This document shows, one piece after another, positions 35,401 through 49,000 of a DNA stretch of 64,000 nucleotides. The notes beneath the pieces were generated by a model that worked only from the letters and a program-made list of their open reading frames with translations, made no database searches and had not been told where the DNA came from. Source of the DNA: Diorhabda sublineata (lineage: Eukaryota; Arthropoda; Insecta; Coleoptera; Chrysomelidae); the NCBI RefSeq assembly GCF_026230105.1, contig NC_079483.1:10719312-10783311 (forward strand), given 5' to 3'. The stretch's first letter is position 1; every line of letters starts with the position of its first letter. A program made the translations under genes and the position numbers.

Positions 35401-38400
35401 CATTGTTTAGCTTTAAATATTACAAAAATGAAAAAAAAAATTAATTATAGACATATTTTTATAAACTGAAGGGTTTATCTATGAAAATAATAAATTTTTT
35501 GAATTCCTGTTTGTATAATACAACAGTTGATTTGATTATCAATATCAAAATAAGGCATTATTAAAAAAATAAATTACTTACCTATTGCTAAATTAAGATC
35601 TCTTCTAACTACAAAACCTACTAGGTATTGAGACTCTCTGGATACTACAACGGGATACCCTTTATGTTCAGTCTCTTTTAATAAAATTTCTACATCATCG
35701 ACAGTCATTGAATCTTGAGTAAGAACACTCAATGTTTCATTTCTCCTAAAACATAAGCAACATTACAAGTTTGCATACCTATCGAGTTTAATATTTTTAA
35801 AATTTTTAATATTATAATCGTGTTTCATCTATGAAAATAATGTTTTATTTGGTTAAGAAAGCTTAAAGTTAGAAAAGCAAAACTGCCACTAACCCTCTTT
35901 CATTTAAATTAAAACTGTTGATTATTTAACTTAATACTAAACTCTTTTGAAAATACTAACAATGCATTATTTTCAAAATTAATTTTAAAACATCTAGCCT
36001 CAACTCCCATCAACAAAATATTTGAAACCTAATAACCACAAATTGAGAAAAAAATCGTGTAGAAACTTTCAAATGAAATAATCCTAAGCAATGAAGAACA
36101 TTTTCATTTTGGTTTAGTCAATCACCAAAATTGTTTATCGCAAAACATATATATCCACAATTTATCAATTATTGGTGCAGATTTTGAACTGGGGGTATTA
36201 TTGGACTATTCTTTTTTCAAATTGAATCTGATACAGCAGTAATTGTTAATGTATAAAATTCAATGACTGCACGAGAAATTTACTTTTAATATTCTCTCTA
36301 GTTTCAAAATTGGTCCCTCGAATTGTGTTTTAATACTATCAGATTTCTTCTTATGGGGTTAACGGAAGTTAACGCATTAAATTCTACATCAACGGAATTC
36401 AGCCATGTTATGCAGAGTGATTATGGAAAGTTTCAACAACAGATTAAATTTATGCTAACAAATGGCTGTTTGCCTCATATTTTATTTAATAAATCCTTTG
36501 TACGTTATAATTTGATAAAAAAGTAATGACCTAAAGCAGTGATTCCCAAAGTTGTCCTGGTACACCCCCAGTTGTCCACGGAAAGCTTTACAACAGGAAC
36601 GTACTTGAATTTCCAAAGTTAGATATGATTTTTTAATAAGTTGGGAATATGATGTAAATGTATCAAATAAAACTAGTTATATTTTGAAAAAGAAAAAAAA
36701 TGTTGGAATTTCTGGCCTTAAGATTAAAAGCTTGTTCATTTCGACACACCCTTTCAGTTTTTTTATATGAGTTTCATCGTGCAAAAATCTAAACTTACTT
36801 AGGTTGCATGACATCAGCTGCCAACGAAGTATGTTGGAATTCATCTTTCGAATCCAAAAATGGATATCCATTTAAAGCTATGTGCGCATCATAGATACCT
36901 TGTCTACCTAACGCATCGCCTACCCATTTACTTGCCATAGCGGCCGCCATCAAAGGAACAATGTACCTTACTCCGCCTGTTAATTCGAACATTATAACAA
37001 CAAGCGAAATAGTCATTCTAGTAACACCTCCTAATACCGCTGCAGCTCCCACCATAGCGTAAAGACCAGGTGTAATGCAATCGTCTCCCGTCGAACATTC
37101 ACCACTGAACAGCCAAATTTTAGGATAGTTATAAGCTAATTGTTCCATACCTTCAATAGATATCAAATATTACTTACATATCAGTTGTATATAGATAAAA
37201 AATAGATATTGTACTTACCGATTCCTACAATACGGCCAACAATAGCTCCCAAACACAAAGAAGGAATAAATAGACCACAAGGCACCTTCATACCAAAGGT
37301 AAATATGGTCATGATTAACTTGAGGATAAGAGCTAAAATAAGTAACCATACCGCCCTATGAACTCCAGGACCTGCAGCTGCAATCTCTATAGCCGAATTG
37401 ACATCAGTAAAATTACGATTGTAATCACTAAAAATTAATAACCAATTAAATCATATAAATATCAAAATACAATGACGGTTAAGAGTAGCAAAAACTGCGG
37501 CGAAGCACCTGATTACAAGTGCAAAAGAATAATCAGTCATCGAATAGTGAAAATATTATCAGTTATTCTCATTTTGTAAAACCATAATTGGCTTACAAAC
37601 GTAGATAAGGAACCTATCATTAAGAATTGTACAAGGGAAGATAATTTCAGTAAGATTAAATACAAAGACGAATTTGTCGCTTATTGGCTAGTAATAGAGC
37701 TAAAAAATCTTTGGTAGAAAAAGTTGTAAAGACTATTTTTTGTTTCTTCATGTTTTTGTCGCCATATTTTAGATACAATACAGTGAATATTTTATAACAG
37801 TAGAAACATAACGGGGAATAACTTTTTAACTTTATAGCTATGACAATTTCCACTGAAGGCAATTCCAAAAATTGACTTTTCAGACTGCTCCAGAAAATGG
37901 AAACACAGCCGTGGACGAGTCATTATCAAATGGGGACTACTTTGGAAGATATCACACTCCAGATTATAGAGATGCTTCGCTAACAGACTAACAGACTTGA
38001 CGTAACTCCTTAAGACTTTTAGCTCTTTTCCAAATAAAAGATACCCCTCAAAAGACACCTATTCAATGATAAACAGGCTGTTGAAAAGGATTTTTTGATT
38101 CCACTGAAAGCAATTCAAATTAGGACTACTTTGAAAGATGTAGTTTACCAGATTATAGAAATGCGAAAATAACAAGGTAGGTTTGGGATAAACTTTCAGT
38201 AATTCAAGATGTTCTTACCACAAGTCATCTGAATTTGCAATTCCACACTGGCTAAACAAAAGGTATATTAGTTGACTGGTATTCATTCTTGTGTAAGGAT
38301 TCGGATAAGCGATTATGGCTGTCATAACGGTAACTAATAGTACTTCTGTTACAGGATACTGTCCCAATCTTGAAGATTTCCTATATTTACACCAATATAT

Positions 38401-41400
38401 ATTCGCTTTGATGAATATCGTTGCAATTAATCCCTGAAACGAAAAAATGAAAATTACATTGTTTTTATTTTTGAAATAATCTACTTACCCCGATAATACC
38501 CAGGCCAATAAATGGAATCAACTCAAAAAATATCCAAGGCTTGTTGTATTCCACATAGAATAGGACGGAATGTTCGTTTCCGAATGGATTTATTGATCTT
38601 AAGACGAAAGCAGCTATCAAAGCACAGAAAAATGATCTCCAGAGTGTCTTTAGAGGAAAATAATAACTCACCTACAATATTAAATTTTATAACAATTTCA
38701 TATGTACCAATAGCAAATTGAATTATATTTAAAAAATTAAATTAAAACAATATCAATTACCTCTTCAAGACTGAACAAAACTCCACCAATTGGGGCTCCA
38801 AAAGCAACTGAGACACCAGCTGCTGCTGAAGCCGATAAAATTTCTCTTTTCTTTGCTTCATTTCTTCCATACTTCGGAAATAGATAAGAGAAAATATTAC
38901 CTATAAGGATATAAGTCTATATAAAAAGGAAATAGTGAACTGCTGTGGTAACTAATGTCTTAAAGCATTTTTTTTTTATTTTTATTCATTGTAAAAGTTT
39001 TCTGATAAAAACTAGACTCATATATGTATAATACTCACCTATAGCACATGCTATGTGTACCATCGGTCCTTCTTTACCTAAACTCAAACCAGCTGATACT
39101 GAAAGTATCAAACCGACACATTTTATTATAAGTGTCCATTTTCCAAGATACCCCCTTATTATAAATCCACTTAAAATAGTCTTGATCTGAAAAATGAACT
39201 TTTCGATTCATATAAATCTATCAAAAAAGGAATACTACATCATGAAATTTTCATGAAACTTGTTACTCTCATTATTTTCTTTTTTTTTATTCAATAGTAG
39301 TTAGTGTTTGTAATAAGGATTGTAGAAGAGATTCATTGTAAACGTATTTATTAATATGATTTCGAATAGTGTTGCGGGTTGAGGACTCACAATAAAATTA
39401 TATTATATTATAACAACAAATACATGGATAGATATTTATATCGATACACTGATTATTGTTTCTCATCTAATTTCAAAATTTTTTGTTCACTTGATTATCT
39501 TCATCAATGTTTGAGTTATGATGTACCATATACAGGGTGCGGCAGCATAACTTCCTTTTTTAAAAAGTTCGCCATTTAGTCGGTAGATGTCGTAACGGAG
39601 TGCTAGTGGTCTCGTTCGAGAGGGGGGACTATAAAGTTTTGTCCCGGCACAGTTCAGTCGCCATCATGCGTTGGAACAGTGAGGAGCGTGCGTTTGCCGT
39701 TGAGGTTTACTTTTCGAGCGGATGTTCTGTGATCGCAACCCAGCGCGCCTTTCGGAATCGCTTTAATTTAGCCCCCTTGGCCCCTGTCCCGGACCGGAAA
39801 TCAATTGTTACGTGGGTCACTACGTTCAGACAAACTGCAAGTGTGACAAGACGAAGAACTGGAGTCCCTCGGCCCATTAGATCACCGGAGAACATTGAGT
39901 TAGTTAGAACTTCAGTGTTGCGATCACCACGGCGTTCTGCGCGCAAACATGCGTCTGCCCTTGGACTTTCCGATCGTTCTGTGAGGAGAATACTTCATGA
40001 TGATCTTCATTTTTATCCATACAAGATGGCAATTGTGCAGGAACTTTCTGAACGTGACTTCAATTCTCGGAGGAACGCGTGTGAGGTTTTTCTGGAAGTC
40101 GTTCCTGAGGACGCTATTGTTTTTTTTAGTGATGAAGCCCATTTTCATTTGTGTGGATCCGTAAACAAACAAAACGTGCGCTACTGGGCTGATACCAATC
40201 CTCGACAATTGCATCAACGCCCTTTGCATTCACCTAAAGTCACAGTGTGGTGTGCAATTTACTCACGTGGAATTATTGGTCCCTGGTTCTTTGAGGAAAA
40301 TGAAGTCACAGTGACAGTGAATTCGCACCGGTATGTAAACATGTTACAGGAATTTTTTTTCCCACGGCTAGATGAGTTGGACTTAGGGGACACTTGGTTC
40401 CAACAAGACGGAGCAACGGCACACACTTCAAGAACATCGATGGCTGTTTTGAGGGAACACTTCCCAGAGCGCCTTATCTCAATTAGGGGCGATTTGGAGT
40501 GGCCAGCCCGCTCTCCCGATTTGACCCCTTGTGATTATTTCCTACGGGGTTTTTTGAAATCCCGTGTGTATGTGAACCGTTCAAGGACCCTACAAGATTT
40601 GAAGACGAACATCCAGGAAGAAATTGCCAACATAACGCCTGCTATGCTGGCAAGAGTCATGACAAACGCCAGAAATCGGTTTACTCAGTGTATGGAGAAT
40701 GGGGGACGTCACCTAACTGATTTGATCTTCAAAACTCAGTAAAACAAAACTTTATGTATGTGCCTGTATTATAAAAAACGAATAAAAATTTTCTGATTCA
40801 TACAATAAGTTTTATTAACTTTTGAAAAAAGGAAGTTATGCTGCCGCACCCTGTATTTTTAGCCTTGATAAAGATCAAATAAAAAAATCGAAACGTTGGC
40901 ATTTTAAAAAACTCTTTGGACAGTTTTATTTCGAGTTGTCAACTCACAACACCATTCGAAATTACATACTAGGAAGGACAATAATATAAACAATAATAAT
41001 TATTGATGATAATAATAATTTTAAAATATAAGGAAAATAGTCTTATTGCACATCTGTGCAGTAAACAAAGTCACTGTTTTCTCATTTAGTTGGTTTAGCA
41101 ATCAATGCCCATATACAACCAAATCAAAAAGATCTAATCTCCAAAAGGTACTGGTCTGCACCCTTCCTAGATTTATCCCAATTTTTTGATAAGGTATAGT
41201 ATAGAGGCTCACAAATCAAACTAAATAAGGTCCTTCCTGGTCCCTACTATCAATTGCTTAGATCATTATATAATGGGCAAAAATTTCTGCCACTGTACTT
41301 TCATAATGCTATTTTGAAAATTGATTTCAGTAAACTTTCTTTGGAGAAAAAAGAAAAACGAAATCATTATATTATTTTCCTCATACTGATAAAACATAAT

Positions 41401-42945
41401 CTAACAAAAAGACAAAAATAAAAACAAATCGTTGGTTGGTTAGCCAACAGAGTAAAATAATTCTGGGATGTATATCTTGAAATAGTTCCAGGGGTAGAAA
41501 TAATAAATGTTTATACCCGGGAAAGGATATTTTATAAAGTGCTTCCACTTATATGTATTGTTTACACACGCTATAGTAACTGTAAGTGAAAATAGACTAA
41601 TAAAATATAAAAATAAAATTATTATATGCCACATATTTGAAATTTGAATCAAACCGTTTGAGTACTACAGTTTACGCTTAAATGAAAGCCTGTTTGAAAT
41701 GAGTTTCCGACAGATCACTATTGTAGTTTTCATTTATAAATCGATCTTTTAATTATTAACAAATGTTGTGAAACATTAATGAAAATTATAGGCAATCATT
41801 TAATGGTACCAACAACTTACCTCTGGTATACCAGATCCACATGCGTAAGGGGCGAACATACGCACCAAGGAAGCTGATAGGGCAGCAAATAGAAGAGCCC
41901 ATATTATATAAAATAAATATGAAATAATATAGGCACCTGCGCCGGCTCTTGTTTGGCCTAAGAGCTCAGCCCATGTCTGCCACTAAAACAATAAAATTCT
42001 CGTTGTAGTTCAACGTTTGAAATTTAACTACCTGGTAAAAGCGATAGTGGGTTAATCGTAGAGTCAAAGATAAACTTCATGTTTAATAATTTTTATTCTT
42101 ATTAGCAATACAGTTGAATATTAATAGCAGGTCTTTTAGCACGTAGCTTTTTCAAAAAAAAAAGAGACTTTAGGAACAAAACATGAAAAAAAGGACTTTC
42201 GGGGACCTATAATTTTACTCATAGATATCAATAATATATAAATTCAATTTTAGCGTTATTATGTACTATATGAAAAAAACATGAGACGTCCTTATTAGCA
42301 AAAAACTGAACCAGGTGCGATTGAAAGTCATCGTCATTTGTGAAAGTTTGACCATTCAAAATAAATGCTAATCAAATAGTGCCAGATCAGGGCTGTATAG
42401 TGGATGTGTCATCACTTCCCAGTCAAACTCCAATAGTTTCCCACGAGTTGCCAAAGATGTGTGAGGCCTTGTATTTTCAACCTAACTTAACCTAAACCTT
42501 TCCGATTTGACAATTCTCGCCGTTTTTGTCAAAAAATAAGGGGAAAGTGTCCCATCGAAATAAAGTCACTACTGTCATTAATCAATATATTCACCAAATT
42601 TGTATATAGTTTGGAATATCATTTGCCAATTACTGGAGGGCAGTAGCAAGTCCCAGATTTCAATCATGGTGTTCTTTATTTCAGATTGAAACTGCCTAAT
42701 ATTGGTATATTACACACATTTTCTTGGAAATTTATCAAAGGAAGTGTTAGTAAAAAGTGTACTAACGCATATATTTGTACTGACATGATGAGTAACTGAC
42801 GATTGTTTTTCAAAAAAAAAGTAGCTAAATGTGATAATTTCCACTTCCAATCATATAACTATGTTTAATTTCATTTGGCAGTCATAAACAATTGAAAAAA
42901 AAGTGTTTCTGAGCACCATCGTCAAATTAAAGTATCCGGCAATGT

Positions 42946-43028
<83 letters not shown>

Positions 43029-46000
43029 CATACAATCTTTGATGCAAAATTTAGGAACCAATTTGCAAAAAAGAGACATTTAGGGAACCAAAATCAAAAA
43101 GGAACTTCTAAGGACCTCAGTAAAAGCTCTGTAATAATGTTTTTACCTGCGAGCAATTCTTGGCTTCAAAACTAGTTTCATTTGATGACCAACAACATTG
43201 TTCCTGATTTAACCAGAACGCCTGCGGACATATACCAAATTTTAAATCTGTCATCCAACTAGCACCTATATCTATAACACCGGCTATAGCGCCAGTAAAT
43301 AATCCTACTAATAATACGCACAACCAACCCGACCAAGCATCGTGCACCCCTTCTAACAGGTTCCATATTGAATCTTGCTTCTTTTTAACAATGTGCCTGA
43401 AAAAAGAAAAATATTATAAAATAATAAGCCGTAGATGGATAGATTAAAATGTAATGGATTTCTACATGTACTGCGAGTTTGAAGATCTCGTTTGTCATCC
43501 CTTTGCTAGTACTGGACTGGATATGTATGCTACAGCTCTTTGTATAATCTCATTTAATAGATGCTGTTATTTCAGGCGGTAAAAAAACCTGCAGTAGCAG
43601 TTGTTTTTCATTTTTATTTACTCATCCCATTTAGAACTCTGAGAAAGTGAAATGTTCCTATTTAAGTCGATGTACTCTTAAGACCAGTTTTTGGGGAATA
43701 ACTGGTGCAGATTTAGACTCCCGTTATAGTGCTTCATGTTATGTGAGACGGCCACAAAACCTGCAGTAGCATATGTCTTTTATTTTTATTTTCTTATCAT
43801 GTTTAGAACTCTGAGAAAGTGAAATGTTCCTATTTAAGTCGATGTACTCATAAGACCAGTTTTTGGGGAGTATCTGGTGCAGATTTAGACTCCCGTTATA
43901 GTGCTTCATGTGTTTTCAAGTTCTTCTTTTCAACTGAACACCCCCTAGGAAGTACAACGATTCTGGTCCAGTGAAAGAAGACTTAGCCCCCATTTTACCA
44001 AATAATTTGCTTTCTCGTGATACCTCTGTATACTTCTACCAGATTAATCTATCAGCAATAGTTCAATACGTACATAATTGAATTACTTTATCATATTCAC
44101 AATGGAAAAAACCAATGATAGTAAAAAAATCAAGAATAGTATTTGAAAACTGGGTACTGTCTTCAATATATTATTGGTAGAAAATGATAATTTCTCTTTT
44201 AACACTGTTATCTATATAATATCAACGAAAAACTAATGGAATAGCTTGTAAAAACTTTTTTATTTCAATAAACATCACATACCTATGTCGCATACGATCT
44301 CTGGCAATATCCCGTTGCCAATCAATTGTGTGAAAATCTTCATATTGTCCAATTCCAGGAATATCTGCGGTTTCTAAAAACATTAACGTTTATTTTTGGT
44401 CATTAAAACTTTTGAACAATTTCATAATAACCGAGAGTTGCTACTTTAATTTTGAGATATGGCAACACTGATGTGGATATGTAAAATCTGACATTGACAT
44501 CTCTTAGTGTAACAATCTTAATGGTGGACATGCTCAGAACGTGTTTTCATATAAGTGCGAGATACTTAAAACATTCATCTTGGACAAAAACTGGAATTAC
44601 ATCGCGTAGTATAATTTTCTACGATTTTCGACGTAGATTAAACCAGCAGGAGGATGCCCATCAACTCGTTTCGATTTTTGGTGATGAAGCATCAGTTTGA
44701 GTCATCGTGTTTCGTTGATTTTCCTAATTCAATCGTGGTCGTACTACGGGATGAATTTCGTGAAGGTGGCGTGGATTAAACCAACAGCATTATGCCGATT
44801 AACTCGCTTCGACTTTTGGTAAAGAGCAGTGGCGGATCTATGGGATGTGTGCAAAATTTTCTGTAAGAACGTAAATTTTTTACATATATAATTAGTTTGA
44901 AGCTACTTCTTCATTAATACTCTGTATAATGTCTTAGTTACATTTACTTTGCCTGAAATCAATCAAAATTGAAATGAACGCGCACTATCCAGTACGCACA
45001 AATAGTAACTCAGCGGTCTTTTCTCAAAAATGTTTCCCCGTACAATCTATCCATTCCCCACCAATAAAATTTGAAAACCGCCACTAGTGATGAAGCACCA
45101 TCTCGAGCCATAGTGATTCGTTGATTTCCCGAATTCAATTGTAATCACACTTCACTACAGGATGAATTTTGTCCAAAAAAGGCTGTTGTGCCAGAAAGAA
45201 ACATCGAAACTGTGCGTAAATTGATCCTACAAGATCGCTCAAAAAAGGGTGTATCGATGGGTGCAAAGAAATGCTGAAAAAATTCAGTCGCGGTGCTCCA
45301 AAAGACGTCTATAAGATCGTAAATCGACTGTATAGGTCTTTCTAGACGAATCAAATTCAACCAAAGTTTTTCGCGCACGAAGCACTTTGAAGCAGATGAT
45401 CGCCTGTTTTGTGTTCGGAATAACTGAATACGTCGCCACCGTTCCATCAGAGCAGCGTGAAACGATTAATTTTGGATGGTACACCAGCATTTGTTTGCTA
45501 GAACTGTTCGAACAGTCAAAGCTTCGAATTTATCCGCAGTGCAGTCCAAAGATTTCTTCTTATTCCTCCAGATCAAAAATAAACTACGAGGTCAACGTTT
45601 TTCTACACCTGAAGAAGCGGTTGATGTTGATCCTCAATCGGAATGGGAAAAATGCTTCGATAATTGGTTCAGACGCACGCAAAAGTGTATTGATCTCAAT
45701 AGATAGCATTTTGGAAAACAATTAAGGCATATTCAATTATAAATATTTGTTTTTAATTGTCTATCTCAAAACTTAAGTAGCAACTCCCGTATTTTACTAA
45801 GTAAAATATAGCAGAAAACTGGGTTGTGTGGTGAAGAAGAGGAAATAATAAATCTAATTAATAAAAAATCAAGGAATTGTGCAGTATCAATGATCTAGTA
45901 TGAAAAGATGCAACTTTTAATAGATACATAGAAACTGAAGATAAAAAATTGAAATTACAGCAGATAAAATTAGGTAAGAAATACATTGAAACAAAAAAAT

Positions 46001-49000
46001 AAAGCGCAACCTCAATAATCCGGACTAATTAAAACCAAAATAATCATTTAGGATTTTTTTTCGATATTTCTTTATTGATAAGAGAAAACATTCTATTGCG
46101 AAACAAATAAAAACAACAATTTTTAATAAAAAATAATCTTAGTTCATTAACTTTTAAAGTACAAAATTATGTAACACATCATTCAATAAGTCGTATGACA
46201 CATTTTTTGGCCAGAAATCTATTTTATTCTCAATGTAATTTCCTTCAACAGCAATGCAATCATTGCAACGCTTCTCCAACTTCTCGATGCCTTACTTGTA
46301 GAAGGATTTGTCTTTTGTACCAAAATAGGCTTCAGTTTTAGCAATTGCTTCTTCATTTGAGCTGAATTTCTTACCACCGAGCAATTTTTTTAAATCAGTA
46401 GTCACTGTGAGCCAGATCTAGACTATACATTGGAGGAGAAAACAATTCGAAATGTAATTAGTTCAATTTAACCATCGTTGCCCTCGACTTGTGAATCGAT
46501 GAATTGTTTTGGTGAAACAGTGGTTTTTTCTTCGACGTTTTTCCTTGATTTTTGCGTTCAAACAATTCAACAACTCTATGTAGTATTCACTATTGATTGT
46601 CTTTCCATTTTGAAGATAGCCAATGAACAATATTCCATGAGCATCCAAAACTACTGAAGCCAGCTGACTTTTGTGCCTTTAGACGCTGGTGGTCAATCTT
46701 CTACCCAGTCAAATACCACCTTAAAACGACGGCACGGCAGCTAACCACATCTGCAGATTCGGTGAGCAAGCCTTGCAGCATCAAAGCAAGTACCTTGAGT
46801 GACTAATACTAACACTTTGGTAAGTGGGACACAAAAACCCCATAAAAATAATCTCCTTTAAAAGAAGTCTATGTATTTTCGAAGCATAACAATGAGATGT
46901 AGTCTTGTACAAAATATCTCCTACGTATAGATACCCCAAATAATCTACATTGCAACAGAAAGAATCTATTGTGTCCCCTTTTTTCCCTGTTGCATTGGGG
47001 ATGCTCTGGTTATATATAAATCCCACTCGTTTCAGACAGTTCAAGGGTGGGATGGCTCTAATCACCAAAGATATTCATTTCATACACCCCCAGGTATGAT
47101 GCTCTGAAGAAGCAGCGCCTACACGTTGCATTCTCTGCTAAATTTAGCACCTTCAGGTGTCCCAAAAGGCGGTGATGCCCTGACAATTGATTCGTTAATA
47201 GACGTGTTAAGGATTTATTGTAGATCCGAATTATTGAGCTTGTACTGTATGTGAATTAGTTTCAAAATAAATTGATTATTTACCATGTACTCCTGAATAT
47301 GAAACGGAATCTGGAACATAAAAACCATTCATAAATATTTATTAGGCACTCAAGTGGAATGGTTACATATTTAGTAGAACTTTTAAATTACACTTTCACT
47401 TAATGTTACAAATATAAATGGAGTGTTTCTTATATTGCAATTGAGTGAATTAAACGAAATAAAAATTAGCAGAAACGACCATGTTATATTTATATTTATA
47501 TATAAATATATATATTTACTATATACTTGTAGGGCCAAATATGTGGATTTCAATTTAGTAATTTGATACAAAGTTGGATAAAATAAAAAAAAATTGAATA
47601 GTTAATAGAAAAATACAAAGGATTAGTTTGAATTATACACTGCCAAGCAAAATAGATTCATAATCTGTTATTTGGTTGAAACTTTCAATGAAAACAACTT
47701 ATTTTACTGATTTAATTTTATTGCCATCCTATATATAGTGAAAATTATAAATCACCTAAAATTGTTGATCGTTTTTTTCGACATTAACGGTATTGTGATG
47801 ACTGAATGGGTTCCAAAGGGTCAGACTGTCAACCAGACTTACTATTTGTCAGTTTTGGCAACACTGCGATAAAGAGTTCGTATAAAATGAAGAAAAAGAA
47901 CAACTCGTAGATTTTACACCAGGACAACGCATTTGCCCATAACGAGCTATCTGTGAAGCAGTATTTGGTCAGTAAGCGCACTCCAATGCTCGAACACCAG
48001 CCTTATTCACCAGATTTGGCACCGTGCGACGTTTTTGGTTTCCGAAGATAAAATTGCTAGTGTAGTACTGTTTTTTGGACGAAAACCATACTGCGAGCTG
48101 TGAAGATAGCCAATTTTACTGAGGTATTTTATGAGACAATTGTTGGCACAGGTTTCAAGAGCCTTTACCTATGGATGATAAAAGGGAAATGAGTCTAAAA
48201 TTGCTGGAATCATGTAAAGAGTTCCCTTTGTAAGTTTATATTACCTTTGCCAGCTTTAATTTATTTGGGACAACTCCTATCTCGAAGCTAAGGTTTAGAA
48301 GATCTGCAAGTGTGTGATCAATATGACCTCCTAACTCTTTTAGTGTGTTCACTGTGATTGCATCGTCTCCTGGTGCTTTACCACTTTTAAATGTGTGTAA
48401 GATGTTATATTAGATACGTAACAAGAACTAAATAATTATTAATTATTTTGTTTTACTTTTTTTCTGAGATGTTATAAAACTTCAATGTAAAGTTGTTATT
48501 ATAACAATTACTAAATTGCAGTGAATTTTGTAATGATGCATTATTGGCGGTATACCTAACATATGTATTTATTGCCTCTTGTTGCTGTATAGATAAAGTA
48601 CACAAACTTGCATTGTTTTTGGGTTGTTTAGCATTTTATTCAATACTGTATTCAATGTTTCTATTTGCAAATTCTTTGTTTAATGTTGCTAATGGCATTC
48701 ATTATTTTATTAGCAGTCATTAATCTATTAGTTGCAGAGTCATCAATGTACTGCTCGGCCACGGTAGAGGATTTCCATCCTCCGGGGCGTTTTAATGCAG
48801 TAAGATCTGCTCCTGCATCTACCAAAAGAACGCTTAAAGGTGTGGTCAGTATATTGTTCTGGATTCGGAAGATTTAAAAACTTTGCTGCTATTTTTGGCA
48901 CTCTGCCTATTTTGTTTGTACCTACTACTTGCTGGGTGCTTTTTTCATTTTTATGATTGAGAAAAAACCTTAGTTGAGTGGTTGGTAGCCTAAGAATATA

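Noticed and set aside
46781..47068. 95-codon minus-strand ORF
   Set aside because: No family resemblance, no splice-site logic, and it lies in a transposon-rich ClC intron.
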